This document shows, in pieces, positions 61,380 to 64,000 of a stretch of 64,000 nucleotides of DNA. Source of the stretch: Gyromitra esculenta (taxonomy: Eukaryota > Ascomycota > Pezizomycetes > Pezizales > Discinaceae); assembly GCA_038503075.1 (NCBI GenBank), contig JBCAML010000003.1, forward strand, positions 3,410,001 through 3,474,000, given 5' to 3'. The position numbers were made by a program, and so were the translations under genes. The stretch's first letter is position 1. Each line of letters starts with the position of its first letter. The notes beneath the pieces are model-generated. The model was not told the origin of the DNA and ran no database searches. It was given only the letters and a program-made list of their open reading frames with translations.

Positions 61380-63717
61380 TTATCTCGGCATATTCGCAAT
61401 TCCAGAAAGTTTGCTTGCCAATTGTGGATACTTTTCTTGGACCTAAAGATTTTGAGAGGGCACGATAATTAGTATTCTGGCTATTTGGAAATATAAAAGC
61501 GATAACAACGGCAGCGGATTAACAGGAACTCAGGAATCAACAAGGTATTAACATTTGGCCCAAAGGCCTTCAAGTCATGTGGGTGTGATTTAAATTCATC
61601 ATAGTAAGGGCTTGGGGGAAAACGGCGGGCCTGATTCTTACCTCAAGTTGCGTTCTGGTAGCTTCGGCATATGACAATGCATTGACGATTTCTCCCTCAG
61701 TCCTGGATAACGTGGCAGCTCTTTCAAAGTACTTCAGCGCCTCAGTCACACGACCTTGTTGCAAAAGCAATTGTGCCATCGTCGCCACCGCAATATCACA
61801 ATCCGGATCAACTGCACAGGCTCATTAGTTATCAGGCAACCAACTAGCAGTTTTCAATATAACGTACTTATGAGAGCCCGTTCGCACAGCTTCTCAGCCT
61901 CGGTAAAGTCCTGTTTCCATTGGAATAATGCGAGCGCCTTGTTGATGAGCGGCAAAACGTTCATAGCCATTGGCTTTACCGTTCGCTCCATCTCAACCGC
62001 TATATCAAATTTCTCGATCGCTTCCTGGTACTTTTGTTGGTCGAGCAGAAGTTCTCCATAGTAGTTGTACACATCTGGAGTTTTTTCGAAGAGCTTCATG
62101 CACCTCCGGAACGTCGCCATCGAAGAAGCAACTGATCCCATCTTATATTGCGTAACACCAAGCTGGATGTGAGAGAAGATGAAGTCCTTGTCAAGGTCGA
62201 TTGATTTCTGGTAGTCCTTAGCGGCTTCGGAAAATTCACCGAGGATGAAGTGAAGTTGTGCTCTATGATAGTAAATATCAGGGTCTTCGGGGTTCTGTTC
62301 AAGAGCAGTGGCAAAGTCCATGGCAGCACCATCGCGATCACCTATGGCTACTGTTACTTTTTATGCCCCTTTCGAGTGCAAGGTGGTGATCTAGAAACCT
62401 ACCAAGTTCCAAGAGCATGCTTGCTCGCTTGATATAGCTCTGTGTCAACTGAGGATCGATCTGGATGCTCCTGTTCAAGTCTTCCAAAGCATCTGATGGG
62501 TCTCCCCTCAGATATTTAAAAGTACCCCTCCAGTTCAATGCATATGCCTCATGCTCCGTACCCAGTTCCATAGCCTTTTCAAACTCCTGTCCCGCTTCTT
62601 CATATCCATCAACAGTCCTCCTTTCTACGGCCGCAAGCCCAGCCCGCAGGTGATAATCACCGGTGCCCTCCCGCAGCGAAGCCGACTCCTCAAGGCCTTG
62701 TGGAGGAGGTTTCTGTCTGAAGCTCTGTAGATAGTTGGAGACAAAGGTGCACGATGGTAATTTCTTTGGCCTATCCGCTAACATCGCCTTTCCTTTCGCC
62801 TCAGCAACTTTCTTCAGCAACCTCTCCACACTTTGTGCTGCGCCCTCATTCCTGAAGCCATCAATGATACAGGAAGCCGTAAAGTCGAGCAGAGCTTCGC
62901 TAAAGTTTTCAAGTTGCTCGTAGGCGTGGGCTCGGCGATTAAGTGCCTTTACATATCCCGGGTCTAGTGCGATGGCCGCGGTCGTGTCTTCAACAACCTT
63001 ATCCCATTTCTCAAGAGCATTATAGCACGCTGAACGGTTGGAGAAGAAGACTGAATCGGCTTTGCAGAGGATAGCCTTGCTGTATAGTTCAATAGCTAGG
63101 TTGAAGTCTTTGTTGCCATAGGCCTTGTTGCCAGCGACTTTGAGTTTTCCGGCATAATCTTTTTTTTGCTGGATGGGAAGAAGCAAGTTAAACGACCACA
63201 CCACCGTAAGACGAAAAAAGTATAGGAAGAGATACCTCAGGTGTCAGAGTCTTCAAAATTTCTTCATCAACCTCAGGGAGAGTATCCGCTGGTTCTGGAG
63301 GTGGAGACCGAGTTTCTGAAACATATTGCAAAAAAATGGTTAGCATATCGAGCGCCAGGAATACGTCATTTCTCACAAGCCCATAAGCCCAATAAAAATA
63401 ATTACAATACAACGCCACAGTGATGAAAGGAGCAATTGAGGGATCATACCCTCTGAAACATTCACGTCCTTTGACGAAGCCTTGTCCTTTATGTCTTTCC
63501 GTCGGTCCTTCCTTGTCTTTCCTCCCTTGCTAGACTCTCCCGACTGCGATAAGTAGTATATCCCACCAGCCCCAGCAACCACCACAACAGCACCAATAGT
63601 GTAGACGACGGCCTTGTTTTCCGAAGCATATGTTGTCAGACGAGTCCACAGTGAAGAGTCTGGTGGATTCAGGCCAACCGAGCGGACGCCAGCCGAAGGG
63701 AGGGGAGGGGTCGACAT
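61380..63717 (-). CDS. tom70: TOM70 mitochondrial import receptor, 606 aa
   Basis: Tom70 sits in the mitochondrial outer membrane and receives Hsp70/Hsp90-bound preproteins, notably carrier proteins. Six exons: 63450-63717, 63236-63315, 62403-63168, 61868-62341, 61642-61811 and 61380-61442 (1821 nt). An N-terminal membrane anchor lies at residues about 37-55 ([20 protein letters not shown]), followed by a basic linker. TPR helices begin with the chaperone-clamp repeats ([60 protein letters not shown]) and continue to the C-terminal substrate-binding TPRs. The final 21-codon exon supplies [14 protein letters not shown] after [14 protein letters not shown], the usual Tom70 end, across a 199-bp intron. 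Length is normal for fungi and no key region is missing. Confidence 0.95.
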
Positions 63718-64000
63718 TATTGGGTGCGAGAAACGAGGGAAAGAGAAGGGATGGCTAGGTGGGAGGGGAAGTTGATGCAGGTGAAGATGCTACGGCAGAG
63801 GGGATGGAGATGACGGCGGCTGGTGGCAGCGATGGAGACGCTGTGAGGGAGCAGATGGATGAATGGACAGATGGTAGATGGAGGGGAACAGGAGGGAAAC
63901 AGACGATGGAGACTCGATTGATGGTACGTGCACGGGTGTTTCGCAGTCTATGATGCGTTGCTTCCTTGCCCACTGTTTTTTTTCTCCGCAGCGGCGCGGC

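Noticed and set aside
1..64000. CRISPR array, rRNA, tRNA or intact transposon
   Set aside because: I saw no regularly spaced repeat-spacer pattern, no convincing tRNA B-box with partner arms, and no transposase or reverse-transcriptase motifs. A tRNA scan and repeat search would settle this.

Overview
The window looks like nuclear DNA of a filamentous ascomycete (Pezizomycotina). Protein genes are split by many short introns, mostly 50-90 bp, with GTATGT/GTAAGT-type donors, CTAAC-like branch points and YAG acceptors. The gene content also fits: a class I hydrophobin, a eukaryotic-type glutamine synthetase, TOM70, U1-C, Mediator Med1, MSH5, and several families that I know only from fungi. Wide gene-poor spacers would suit a lineage such as Pezizomycetes, but nothing here fixes the genus. 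All exon coordinates were worked out by hand from frame, splice consensus and family motifs. In every spliced model the exons sum to a multiple of three.

Layout. 0.2-2.8 kb: a HAD-type hydrolase and a secreted Thr-rich protein, both plus strand. 3.2-6.6 kb: MSH5 (minus, nine exons), divergent from a Cys-rich zinc protein (7.2-8.3 kb). 10-10.8 kb: a single-pass membrane protein with PY motifs. 11.9-13.2 kb: a peroxisomal dienoyl-CoA isomerase ending in SKL. 16.1-17.6 kb: a triple CCCH zinc-finger protein (minus), divergent from a very long gene (18.5-21.6 kb) that fuses isochorismatase-like, AlkB-like and glutathione-S-transferase-like domains. 23.0-23.6 kb: hydrophobin (minus). 25.2-29.4 kb: a 1339-residue fungal protein with a repeated short motif (minus). 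29.4-40.6 kb: a gene desert. 40.6-42.1 kb: glutamine synthetase (minus). 42.1-47.3 kb: a second gene-poor stretch with a long hairpin element and possible gene relics. 47.3-50.5 kb: an F-box/zinc-finger protein. 52.3-53.6 kb: a DUF4419 protein. 54.8-56.7 kb: Med1 (minus). 57.2-57.6 kb: a degenerate tandem repeat. 58.4-59.4 kb: U1-C, with two tiny 5' exons. 61.4-63.7 kb: TOM70 (minus).

The genes do not form one pathway. They are mostly single housekeeping or regulatory genes: meiotic recombination (MSH5), splicing (U1-C), transcription (Med1), mitochondrial import (TOM70), nitrogen assimilation (glutamine synthetase), peroxisomal beta-oxidation (dienoyl-CoA isomerase) and the cell surface (hydrophobin, Thr-rich protein). 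The observations most worth following are the isochorismatase-AlkB-GST fusion, with a changed isochorismatase catalytic residue; the roughly 200-bp hairpin element; the repeated DFLR-type motif in the 1339-residue protein; and the composite tandem repeat upstream of U1-C. I saw no tRNA, rRNA, CRISPR array or intact transposon.
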